Positions 8,145-16,099 of a stretch of 43,899 nt of DNA are shown one piece after another; positions within the stretch are counted from its first letter, which is position 1, and every line of letters begins with the position of its first letter. The DNA is from Spirochaetales bacterium (lineage in GTDB: Bacteria; Spirochaetota; Spirochaetia; SZUA-6; RPPD01). The DNA is taken from positions 1 through 43,899 of the forward strand of contig JAFGSW010000087.1 of NCBI GenBank assembly GCA_016934415.1, written 5' to 3'. The notes under the pieces were generated by a model. It was not told the DNA's origin. It did no database searches and worked only from the letters and a program-made list of their open reading frames with translations. Both the position numbers and the translations under genes were made by a program.

Positions 8145-10277
8145 ATGAAAAGATGTATTCCTTACGCTATACTGGTTGCCTGCGCTTTGAGTTCGGCATG
8201 GTTTCAGAGCTGTTCCCTGCCCGAAACTCCCGCGACACCACCGGCTTTCTGGATGACCAACGGGCCCGTCTATTCGCTGGCCGCAGCCGACGGTATCGTT
8301 TATCTGGGCGGGGCTTTCAATCTGGTGGGACCTTCCACCGGAGGAGGCTGCGCCGTCGACTCGACCGGCGGTTCCATCGCATCTGGGTATCGATATTCGG
8401 AGCATGGAGTGAACGGTACGATCAACGCGGCCGTGCCGGACGGAAGCGGGGGCTGGTATATCGGGGGATATTTCAGTTTGGTCGGAGGCGTCCCGCGCCG
8501 CAACATCGCCCGCGTTAGATCCGACGGAAGCCCGCATGACTGGAATCCCGATGCCGACAATGTGGTGCAAACCCTCGCCGTATGCGGGAACACAGTGTAC
8601 GCGGGTGGCGCTTTCACCTCCATCGGTGGACAATCGCGCAATTATATCGCGGCCCTGGACGCGGTCACCGGAAACGCGACTTCGTGGAATCCCAATGCGA
8701 ACGGGGCGGTATGCGCACTCAGCGTCACCGGGAACACGTTATATGCGGGAGGAGGCTTCACTTCCGTCGGCGGTCAGACGCGCAACCGCCTTGCCGCCCT
8801 GGACGCAGCGACCGGCAGCGTCACCGCCTGGGATCCTGACGCGAAAGGTGGTGCGGTGAATGCTTTGGCCGTGAATGGAAGCATGGTATACGTGGGCGGG
8901 ATTTTCACTTCCGTCGGCGGTCAGACGCGCAACCGCCTTGCCGCCCTGGACGCAGCGACCGGCAAGGTCGCCGCCTGGAATCCCAATGCCAATAGCACCG
9001 TGGTAGCGCTGGCGGTGAGCGGGAGCACCGTGTACGCGGGAGGCGATTTCTCTTCCATTGGGGGCATGACGCGCAATAATATCGCGGCCATGGACGCGGT
9101 AACGGGGAACGTTTTGGCCTGGAACCCCGACGCGAACAACGCGGTATTGGTTCTGGCCGTGAACGGGAGCGCGGTGTATGTCGGTGGCGGATTTACCTCC
9201 ATCGGCGGCGCAGTGCGCAATAATGTCGCGGTCCTGGACGCAGCGACCGGCAACGCCTTCGCCTGGAATCCCAATGCGAGCGACAGGGTGTACGCCCTGT
9301 CGGTGGGAGGGGACACTGTGTACGTTGGCGGCTCATTCGACTCCATCGGTGGTGTGACTCGGAATAATATCGCTGCCCTGGACGCGGTTACCGGAAATGC
9401 GAACTCATGGAATCCCGGCGCGAATGGGTCAGTTCGATCCATGGCCGTGAACGGCGGTAACTTGTACGTCGGCGGAGCTTTCACCTCCATCGGCGGTCAA
9501 ACGAGAAACTATATCGCCGCTCTGGACAAAGTCACCGGAACGGTTACCTCCTGGAATCCCAATGCGAACGGTTCGGTAGTGACCCTGGCAGTGAATGATC
9601 ACGCGGTGTACAGTGGCGGCTACTTTACATCTATAGGTGGGCAGACAAGGAACTATATCGCGGCCATAGACAGCATCACTGGATACGCCACATCATGGAA
9701 TCCCAACGCAAACAACCACTTACTTGCCTTGGTGATTGGAGCGGATTACATATATGCGGGAGGCAGATTTACTTCAATCGGCGGCAGGTTAAATTGCTTT
9801 ATTGCGGCCTTGGACGTGATGACAGGTAAAGCCGCCGAAAACTGGGATCCTAACTACGGAGGAAACACCGTATATAGCCTGGCGGTTGACGGGAATATTT
9901 TGTACGCGGGAGGTGATTTTACCGCCATCGGAGGCCAGACGCGCAACCGCATTGCGGCCCTGGACACTATAACCGGATATGCGAATTCATGGGATCCCGG
10001 CGCGAATGGCTCGGTTCGATCCCTGACCGTGAACGACAGTACGGTGTATACAGGCGGTGATTTTAATATCATTGGCGGACAGCCGCGCACCCTTTTCGCT
10101 GCCCTTGACGGTGTCACTGGATACGCTACAACCTGGAATCCCCATGCGAACAACACGGTACTTACCCTGGCTGTAAACGGGAGTACGGTGTACGCGGGCG
10201 GTGATTTTACTTCCATCGGCGGCCGGACGCGCAGCCATATCGCGGCCCTGGACGCCGTAACAGGAGCCGCCTACTAA
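8145..10277 (+). CDS. 14-unit beta-propeller lipoprotein
   Basis: 710 residues from ATG 8145, which has GGAGG 6 nt upstream (the ATG at 8139 directly abuts that site). The signal peptide ends in a lipobox-like FQSC, then SLPETPATPP. Two degenerate units and twelve regular units of about 48 residues follow, with consensus VxxLAVxGxTVYAGGxFTSIGG / RNxIAALDAVTG / SWNPNANG. The last unit stops at AALDAVTGAAY and lacks its SWNPNANG strand, while the mature N-terminus starts with FWMTNGP, which looks like that missing strand. This is the usual closure of a propeller ring: fourteen units fit two 7-bladed rings or one large ring. Units 2 and 3 share a perfect 61-bp match, a sign of recent duplication. 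The role is unknown, probably binding at the cell surface. Repeats resemble delta-60/DUF5122-type propeller repeats. Confidence 0.9.
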   Translation: MKRCIPYAILVACALSSAWFQSCSLPETPATPPAFWMTNGPVYSLAAADGIVYLGGAFNLVGPSTGGGCAVDSTGGSIASGYRYSEHGVNGTINAAVPDGSGGWYIGGYFSLVGGVPRRNIARVRSDGSPHDWNPDADNVVQTLAVCGNTVYAGGAFTSIGGQSRNYIAALDAVTGNATSWNPNANGAVCALSVTGNTLYAGGGFTSVGGQTRNRLAALDAATGSVTAWDPDAKGGAVNALAVNGSMVYVGGIFTSVGGQTRNRLAALDAATGKVAAWNPNANSTVVALAVSGSTVYAGGDFSSIGGMTRNNIAAMDAVTGNVLAWNPDANNAVLVLAVNGSAVYVGGGFTSIGGAVRNNVAVLDAATGNAFAWNPNASDRVYALSVGGDTVYVGGSFDSIGGVTRNNIAALDAVTGNANSWNPGANGSVRSMAVNGGNLYVGGAFTSIGGQTRNYIAALDKVTGTVTSWNPNANGSVVTLAVNDHAVYSGGYFTSIGGQTRNYIAAIDSITGYATSWNPNANNHLLALVIGADYIYAGGRFTSIGGRLNCFIAALDVMTGKAAENWDPNYGGNTVYSLAVDGNILYAGGDFTAIGGQTRNRIAALDTITGYANSWDPGANGSVRSLTVNDSTVYTGGDFNIIGGQPRTLFAALDGVTGYATTWNPHANNTVLTLAVNGSTVYAGGDFTSIGGRTRSHIAALDAVTGAAY
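8757..8964 (+). repeat. 61-bp perfect direct repeat between neighbouring propeller units
   Basis: The 61 bases at 8757-8817 recur exactly at 8904-8964 (offset 147 nt, one unit plus one codon). Elsewhere in the array units differ by synonymous and non-synonymous changes, so this pair points to a recent unit duplication or gene conversion. Confidence 0.8.
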
Positions 10278-10522
10278 TTAAAAGCTCGGCCCCTGACGCA
10301 ATGAGGCGACTCAGACGGGAGAGGTTGTGTGAACGGACGAGGCGTTCTTTTTGATAGAGACCGCACGCCCACGGACGAGCGGGGGCGGTTTGGTGAAACC
10401 GAGTTGTTTTTTTCATTTGCCGTCCTGTTTTTCATAAGCCGGGCGGCGGAAGGAAAATGACAAGTCACTGGAATTGGATTCGTGCGCATTGCGTGAGTCA
10501 TCTGCCATATTGGAGGACTAAA

Positions 10523-12646
10523 ATGAAAAAAAACTTTCTGATCGCCATTTTTCTTTGTGCCATGATCATCGCTTATCTTTCAGGTTGTTCCCTGCCGGAA
10601 ACTCCCGCGTCGCATCCGGCGCTCTGGATTGCCAACGGTGCGGTCAATTCAATTGTCGAGTCCGGCGGCATCGTCTATCTATGCGGATCCTTTACCCAGG
10701 TGGGCCCAAGCACCGGCGGTGGATGCGCCATTGACGCGGCTGGCGGTTCCATCGCCTCCGGGTACCGGTATTTTGATTACGGTGTTAACGGTCAAATAAA
10801 CGCGGCCGTACCGGACGGAAGCGGCGGCTGGTATGTCGGGGGATCTTTTACTCGAGTAGGAGGAGCCGTACGAAATAACATCGCCAGAATAAGGGCAGAC
10901 GGAAGCCCGTATGACTGGAATCCAAATGTGGCTGGTAGGGTATATGCCCTGGCGGTAAACGGAGCAACGGTATATATAGGTGGGATGTTCGGCTCCATCG
11001 GCGGCCAAACGCGCAGCTACATCGCGGCCCTGGACGCCGTGACCGGGAGCGCGATTTCATGGAATCCTGATGCGAACGGCACTGTTTGGGCGTTAGCCGC
11101 GAGCGGGAGTAGGGTGTATGCGGGCGGTGATTTTACCTTGATTGGCGGTCAAACGCGAAATTACATCGTGAGTTTGGATTCAATCACTGGTGACGCCACG
11201 CCCTGGAACCCAAACGCGAACGGTACGGTATATGCGCTTGAATTGAGTGGAGGCACGGTATACGCGGGCGGTTCATTTACTTCCATCAGCGGCCAGGGGC
11301 GTAATAATATCGCAGCTTTAGACGCCGAAACCGGGAACGCCATCTCCTGGAACCCCAATGCAAACCACATGGTGTCGGCCCTGGCTGTAAGCGGCAATAC
11401 GGTGTATGCAGGAGGTTATTTTTCATCCATCGGCGGGCAGATACGAAAAAGCATTGCTGCCCTGGACATCATCATCGGAAACGCCACCTCCTGGAATCCT
11501 GAGGCGAACCACATGGTGTCGGCCCTGGCCGTGAGCGGGACCACGGTCTACGCAGGAGGTGCTTTCACCACTATCGGCGGTCAAATTCGCAATCGCATAG
11601 CGGCCCTTGATGCAGTGACCGGAAACGCCGCCTCCTGGGATCCCAACGCGGATAACAAGATATCCGCTTTAGCCGTCAGCGGAAGCACGGTATACGCCGG
11701 CGGAGATTTCACCTCCATCGGTGGCCAGACCCGCAATAACCTAGCAGCTCTCGACGCCGTTAACGGGAATGCCACCTCCTGGGACCCTAACGCGAGCGGA
11801 ACGGTGTATGCCTTGGCCGTGATCGGGAGCACGGTCTACGCGGGAGGCGAGTTTACCTCCATCGGCGTCCAGGCGCGCAACCGTATAGCGGCCATTGACG
11901 CCGCGACCGGAAACGCGACCTCCTGGAATCCCGATGCGGACAACACGGTATCAACCTTGGCAGTAAGCCAGAACACAGTGTATGCGGGCGGTAATTTCAC
12001 CTCCATCGGCGGCCAAACGCGCAACTATATCGCCTCACTCGACGCCGTGACGGGGAACGCCACTTCATGGAATCCCAACGCGGACAACACGGTGTATACC
12101 CTGGCTCTGAGCGGGAACACGGTTTGGGCGGGCGGAAATTTCACCTCCATCGGCGGTCAAACGCGCAACTATATCGCCTCACTCGAAGCCGGAACGGGGA
12201 ACGTCGCCGATTGGAACCCAAACGCCGACAGCTTCGTGCGTGCGCTTGCCGTAAGCGGAACCACTATCTACGCCGGCGGCGCTTTCGCCTCTATCGGCGG
12301 CCAGGCGCGCAACCGCATCGCGGCCCTGGACGCCGTAACGGGCAATGCGACTTCCTGGAACCCTACCGCAAACGGCAAAGGGGTGAGTACGCTGCTCGTG
12401 AGCGGGAGTACGGTGTACGCGGCCGGCGGTTTTTCCGTAATTGGCGGACAAACGCGCAGCTATCTATCAGCTTTGGACGCGGCGACCGGGAACGCCAACG
12501 CCTGGAATCCCAATGCGAACAGCAATGTATATGCTCTCGCGGCGGCCGGGAGCACGGTATACGCGGGAGGCGACTTTTCCTCAATCGGCGGTCAAACGCG
12601 CAGCCGCATAGCGGCCCTTGACGCCGTGACCGGAATCGCTTATTGA
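10523..12646 (+). CDS. 14-unit beta-propeller lipoprotein (tandem paralogue)
   Basis: 707 residues from ATG 10523, chosen because GGAGGA lies 5-6 nt upstream and it opens with a textbook lipoprotein signal (MKKNFLIAI..., lipobox YLSGC, then SLPETPASHP). Upstream in-frame ATG 10457 would add hydrophilic residues. The layout is the same as in 8145-10277: two degenerate leading units with PSTGGGCAID and GSGGWYVGG, then twelve regular units of about 48 residues, ending AALDAVTGIAY. The N-terminal LWIANGA again looks like the strand missing from the last unit. Units 8 and 9 are nearly identical at DNA level. It lies 245 nt after its paralogue; that gap contains no gene. Many NG and DG turns in place of true EF-hands argue against assigned calcium binding. 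Function unknown. Confidence 0.9.
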   Translation: MKKNFLIAIFLCAMIIAYLSGCSLPETPASHPALWIANGAVNSIVESGGIVYLCGSFTQVGPSTGGGCAIDAAGGSIASGYRYFDYGVNGQINAAVPDGSGGWYVGGSFTRVGGAVRNNIARIRADGSPYDWNPNVAGRVYALAVNGATVYIGGMFGSIGGQTRSYIAALDAVTGSAISWNPDANGTVWALAASGSRVYAGGDFTLIGGQTRNYIVSLDSITGDATPWNPNANGTVYALELSGGTVYAGGSFTSISGQGRNNIAALDAETGNAISWNPNANHMVSALAVSGNTVYAGGYFSSIGGQIRKSIAALDIIIGNATSWNPEANHMVSALAVSGTTVYAGGAFTTIGGQIRNRIAALDAVTGNAASWDPNADNKISALAVSGSTVYAGGDFTSIGGQTRNNLAALDAVNGNATSWDPNASGTVYALAVIGSTVYAGGEFTSIGVQARNRIAAIDAATGNATSWNPDADNTVSTLAVSQNTVYAGGNFTSIGGQTRNYIASLDAVTGNATSWNPNADNTVYTLALSGNTVWAGGNFTSIGGQTRNYIASLEAGTGNVADWNPNADSFVRALAVSGTTIYAGGAFASIGGQARNRIAALDAVTGNATSWNPTANGKGVSTLLVSGSTVYAAGGFSVIGGQTRSYLSALDAATGNANAWNPNANSNVYALAAAGSTVYAGGDFSSIGGQTRSRIAALDAVTGIAY

Positions 12647-12794
12647 CTGGACGAATTTATGGCTGATAGAACGTGCCTTTCTGAGGAATAACAGTGTCGG
12701 CAGAATGATGACCTTTTTTTCCCGATATCCCGAAGAATTTTTTTTATCAGTGAGGTGAAAACGTCGATTTCAATACTTTTCCAAAGGAGATTCT

Positions 12795-13775
12795 ATGTAC
12801 AGGTCGTTCACGAGGTTTTTTGCCGCGGCCCTGCTGGCTGTCGGCTTACTTTCGCCCGGCCGGGGCGTATCACAACCCGTGGATGAGGATATCATTAAGG
12901 AGTTGGAGCGGCGCCTGGAGGAGGAACGAGCCGATGACGGAGATATCACGCTCAGGCATAAATTCCGGCCGGGTAAAATTCTCATGGGCGAGTACCGCGC
13001 GATTACCGAAGCGCGGATGACCGATGGCAAAAAAAGGGAAGACACGATGGAGGACGTTGTCGTCAACATTCTCATCAAAGATCTTTCCGAGGACAGGATA
13101 GGAGGGGGAATGATCGCGGAGACTCTTGAAATGACGATTCTCCGGGTCAAGGCGCGCGACCAAAACGGCCCGGACAAGTACTTCGATTCCGGCGTCCCCG
13201 CCGACCTCTCGCGTGCGGAATTGAAAAAATGGTCGGCGCATCTTTATCGCCCCTTCCGCTGCTGGGTGGCGCACGCATACCCGTTCATTAAGATCGATAC
13301 CCGTCGCTTGGCCGAAAACGTCGCCGCTCAATTGAAAATAAAGTTGACGCCCGATGAGGAGGATAAGTTGTCGAAGCCCGTGGCGAAGGACGTGGAGAAA
13401 ATGCTGAAATTGGTTTTCATCTTCCTCCCGCCGACACCGGTGAAACGAGGCGGCGTCCACCCGGCGTTGTTGCAGCAAATCGACATGGGCGCGATCGGCT
13501 CCGTATCCTTTCATAGTCAATACGGCTTTTCGGCGGAGCCGGGAAAAACGGGCGTCGAGGAAATCAGCGTCACCGGGAGCCTTGATCGGGCCGTCGGCAT
13601 GCAAGTCGAATCGTCCTCGTATGCCGGCCGGGTGATTTTCGACGCGCGGAAAGGACATGTCACTCAGGCGGAGAACGAAATACACATCGCCTTCGCTTGC
13701 CAGTTGGCCCCCCGGACTAAAGTGCGCATGAAAACGCAAGCCGTATATACTCTATCTCGGGTGAAGGATTCATGA
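12795..13775 (+). CDS. Secreted protein of unknown function
   Basis: 326 residues. An AAAGGAG site precedes ATG 12795 by 6 nt. The signal peptide runs to about residue 25 (cleavage near GVS|Q). A charged, probably helical segment follows (IIKELERRLEEERADD), then a mixed alpha/beta body. I see no known motif, and no second membrane segment, so it should be periplasmic or secreted. KDVEKMLKLVFIFLPPTPVKRGG near residue 205 and the beta-rich C-terminus (about 235-326) are its most distinctive parts. It opens a likely operon with 13871-14251 and the broken gene at 14279. Confidence 0.75.
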   Translation: MYRSFTRFFAAALLAVGLLSPGRGVSQPVDEDIIKELERRLEEERADDGDITLRHKFRPGKILMGEYRAITEARMTDGKKREDTMEDVVVNILIKDLSEDRIGGGMIAETLEMTILRVKARDQNGPDKYFDSGVPADLSRAELKKWSAHLYRPFRCWVAHAYPFIKIDTRRLAENVAAQLKIKLTPDEEDKLSKPVAKDVEKMLKLVFIFLPPTPVKRGGVHPALLQQIDMGAIGSVSFHSQYGFSAEPGKTGVEEISVTGSLDRAVGMQVESSSYAGRVIFDARKGHVTQAENEIHIAFACQLAPRTKVRMKTQAVYTLSRVKDS

Positions 13776-13870
13776 AGCGGCGGTTTTGTCTTCCGCGGCG
13801 CGTCGCGGGGGGATTCAACCCCGCTCGCGTCAGGGCGCGCGTATCCCAATTTCCATAAAAGGAGTCGAAT

Positions 13871-14251
13871 ATGCGTACTTTTTTTCTATTGACCGTTCTT
13901 TTTCTGTCGGCCGGCTCTTGGGCGCAGGCGGATTCCCCTTTTATACCGGTTTACTCGTACGCCATCGGTGCCCCAGGCGGTCTTGGACCCGTCGCCGGCG
14001 GAGAACCGTTGCCGCCATTGCCGGCGATGACAGTATTTCCTTTCCTCGCGCCGGGCGCGCACGTCGCGCTTGAAAGGATGGTATTCGATGAGGAAAAATA
14101 CAGAGCCGAAAAAAAGCTCATCGATATAGCCCTTATAAGTTGCCCGTTTGGCATATTGGGCGGCGTCGCCCTTGCCTTGAACCTCCCCGAGCTCGGCTGG
14201 CCCCTGATCGGAGTGTGCGCGGTTTCCGCGATAGTATTCCTCATTATTTGA
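13871..14251 (+). CDS. Small exported membrane protein
   Basis: 126 residues. AAAGGAG precedes ATG 13871 by 6 nt. The signal peptide ends near SWAQA|D. A Pro/Gly-rich stretch (PGGLGPVAGGEPLPPLP) follows, and then a charged helix. The C-terminal third forms two membrane segments (about 80-98 and 105-126), ending right after the second. Function unknown. It follows the secreted-protein gene by 95 nt and precedes a broken secreted gene by 27 nt, so the three were probably one operon. Confidence 0.7.
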   Translation: MRTFFLLTVLFLSAGSWAQADSPFIPVYSYAIGAPGGLGPVAGGEPLPPLPAMTVFPFLAPGAHVALERMVFDEEKYRAEKKLIDIALISCPFGILGGVALALNLPELGWPLIGVCAVSAIVFLII

Positions 14252-14278
14252 TCCGGCCTCACGGTGAGGAGGCGTCCA

Positions 14279-14581
14279 ATGCGCGGTATTCCGTTCATGA
14301 TCGTATTTGCGTTTTCTTTGGCATCCATCGTGCGGGCGCAGTGGAAAACGGCGACGATATTTGGGGTGAATTTGCCGGTGGAATACTCAACGCCTCATCC
14401 GCCGTCCTTCTCTTTCCTCTCGGGTGCGCGCCAGACCGTTTCCAGCCTGTTCGATTCAACCGACCGGCCGTCGCGCTCGCGGCGGTATTCGAGAAACAGG
14501 GATATCTCCCGGTCGGGAGAGAGCCATTCCGGCGCGGCGAAGCGGGAGGAGAAATGGAACATGAGCCGGGAGGCGCTGTAG
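14279..14581 (+). pseudogene. Truncated secreted-protein gene
   Basis: ATG 14279 has a strong GAGGAGG site 6 nt upstream and encodes a good signal peptide (MRGIPFMIVFAFSLASIVRA|Q). About 18 residues later, from around 14395, the frame runs antisense through the 3' part of the HU-like gene and turns Arg/Ser-rich, as expected of a shadow frame. The real gene therefore seems to have been cut when the segment with the HU-like gene joined here. Only the first 35-40 codons are original. Confidence 0.55.
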
Positions 14582-15156
14582 CGGTGGACGCCGAGATCGG
14601 CCAGGGGGACGGTCACGGGCTTTCCCCGGCCGCCGGGACGCGGGACCAGGATGATCCCCGAGAGTGTGATTCCCGGCAGCTTCAAATGACGGCCGGTAAG
14701 GGTGTTGGGATACGCCGCGTGCAGGCCGCTTACCTCTCCCTTGGTGTCTTCGAGGGAAACGAGGCTCGGGCTCCGGTCCGTGGCCCTGAGCTTTTCCAGC
14801 CTGGCCCTGACGCGGAAGCGGCGCTCGTACTCGCCGAGCACCCGGCAGGCGATCTTGACGGCGGGCTTGTTGCCCTCGCGGCGCAGATCGGTTCCCTCGA
14901 GCACTCCCGAGACCATGGGAGTGAGCTTCACCATGCCGCCCAGCTCCACGCTCCTCCCGTCCAGGAGCGCGCTCATGACCGCGTCTTCCAGGAGTGAAAT
15001 GACGCCGCGGATCTCGGGCCCGGAGACGCCCGAGTTGAGCTGCGTCATGCGCTCGATCAGAAGCTCGAGCCCGATCGTCGGGCGGTGCACGGTCTGGGCG
15101 ATGTAGCCTTTCTTCGACGTCAAAGTGTTCGGGACCAGGAAGAAATCGATGGCCAT
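14395..15156 (-). CDS. HU-like DNA-binding domain protein with DUF4469-type C-terminus
   Basis: 253 residues. The start MAIDFFLVPNTLTSKKGYIA and the IERMTQLNSGVSGPEI region match the HU-like domain described for bacterial proteins that carry DUF4469 (about 1-125: helix pair followed by beta-strands). The C-terminal part (about 130-235; ITLSGIILVPRPGGRGK) fits the DUF4469 beta-sandwich. Such proteins are thought to bind DNA in the cytoplasm; the biological role is unsettled. AAAGGAG lies 6 nt upstream of ATG 15156. Two GC palindromes about 100-130 nt upstream could be regulatory. Its 3' end overlaps the broken secreted gene 14279-14581 head-on. Confidence 0.75.
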   Translation of the reverse strand: MAIDFFLVPNTLTSKKGYIAQTVHRPTIGLELLIERMTQLNSGVSGPEIRGVISLLEDAVMSALLDGRSVELGGMVKLTPMVSGVLEGTDLRREGNKPAVKIACRVLGEYERRFRVRARLEKLRATDRSPSLVSLEDTKGEVSGLHAAYPNTLTGRHLKLPGITLSGIILVPRPGGRGKPVTVPLADLGVHRYSASRLMFHFSSRFAAPEWLSPDREISLFLEYRRERDGRSVESNRLETVWRAPERKEKDGG

Positions 15157-15252
15157 TGCGCTCTCCTTTCAGGAACGTTTCATTTCTTTATCAAGAACGA
15201 TATAAATGCCTATCAACCGAAATGCAATGCATTGTCAATACTGTTCTTTTCC

Positions 15253-15286
15253 AAACCCCCGGGGGTTTCAAATTATAGCCCCGGGG
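15253..15286. promoter_or_regulatory. Pair of GC palindromes upstream of the HU-like gene
   Basis: AAACCCCCGGGGGTTT (15253-15268) is a perfect 16-bp palindrome, and CCCCGGGG (15279-15286) is an 8-bp one, with their centres 22 nt apart (about two helical turns). They stand in AT-rich DNA upstream of the HU-like gene, so they could be paired operator sites, or a hairpin at the 3' side of 15435-15827. Confidence 0.4.
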
Positions 15287-15434
15287 ATTCAAAGAAAACA
15301 AGTCGCAATTAATGAATAGATGAGTGGCTGTTGAGGAAAGAAATGAATAAGGTTTTAGAATAGAAACAACTGATTTTTCCCGCGATTCCTCTGCTGTTTC
15401 GTCATCATCAATTATCGAGGTCCGCCAAAAGCGA

Positions 15435-15827
15435 TTACAAGCTGGTGAGTAAAACCGTAACATGGACGTCGGGTATGCCCCAGTAGTCGTCCGATATGAA
15501 ATCGTCTGAATGGATATTGATGATTTGATCGTGGTAATTATCCTTTGAAACCGTAATCTGCACATCAATAGGACGCCCGATCCAAATAAAGCCCGCAAAA
15601 CCGTTGGCGGCGGTATGTTCGACATACGTTTCATGGTTAACTATTGCGGTAACGGTCGAGTTTTCAATGGGTAAATTCGTGCTTTCATCGAGAACGGATG
15701 CAAACACCGAGAAATGCGGATCGCATGAAACGATTGTAGCCGCAAGCATCGATACGAAAAGGACGCGGAAGAAGGTTTTGCGTACGTAAAAAGACCGCTT
15801 TGATTGAAAATAGGTTTCAGTCGTCAT
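15435..15827 (-). CDS. Lipoprotein with carboxypeptidase-regulatory-like Ig fold
   Basis: 130 residues. A cationic start is followed by a hydrophobic segment (about 20-34) and a lipobox-like TIVSC (Cys at residue 35). The mature part reads as one small Ig-like beta-sandwich of the type found after carboxypeptidase D (VFASVLDESTNLPIENSTVT ... AANGFAGFIW ... VTVSKDNY), a common domain in surface lipoproteins. No strong ribosome site is seen before ATG 15827, so the start is uncertain. Base composition is lower in GC than the neighbours, which may mark separate origin. Confidence 0.65.
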   Translation of the reverse strand: MTTETYFQSKRSFYVRKTFFRVLFVSMLAATIVSCDPHFSVFASVLDESTNLPIENSTVTAIVNHETYVEHTAANGFAGFIWIGRPIDVQITVSKDNYHDQIINIHSDDFISDDYWGIPDVHVTVLLTSL

Positions 15828-16099
15828 ACAGAGGGCTTCTTTTTCTATTATTGATATTTTTTCGATAAAATTGCATTACATAGAATAATCCAAAACGTCG
15901 GAGTGTGCGGTTATTCAGTGAGGCTTCAACGCTCCCCGGAGCTATAAAAGTGAATGGCCGCAGGAACGGCGTCTGTGTCGCCTTTCACCGGACGAGCGGC
16001 GGAGGCTGACGCGGACCGAAGCGATGGGCGGGTGATGCGGACGTCCGGTATGGTTTTCCCGTGCCTCCTTCGATATAATTACTACCGGAGGTCGAGACG

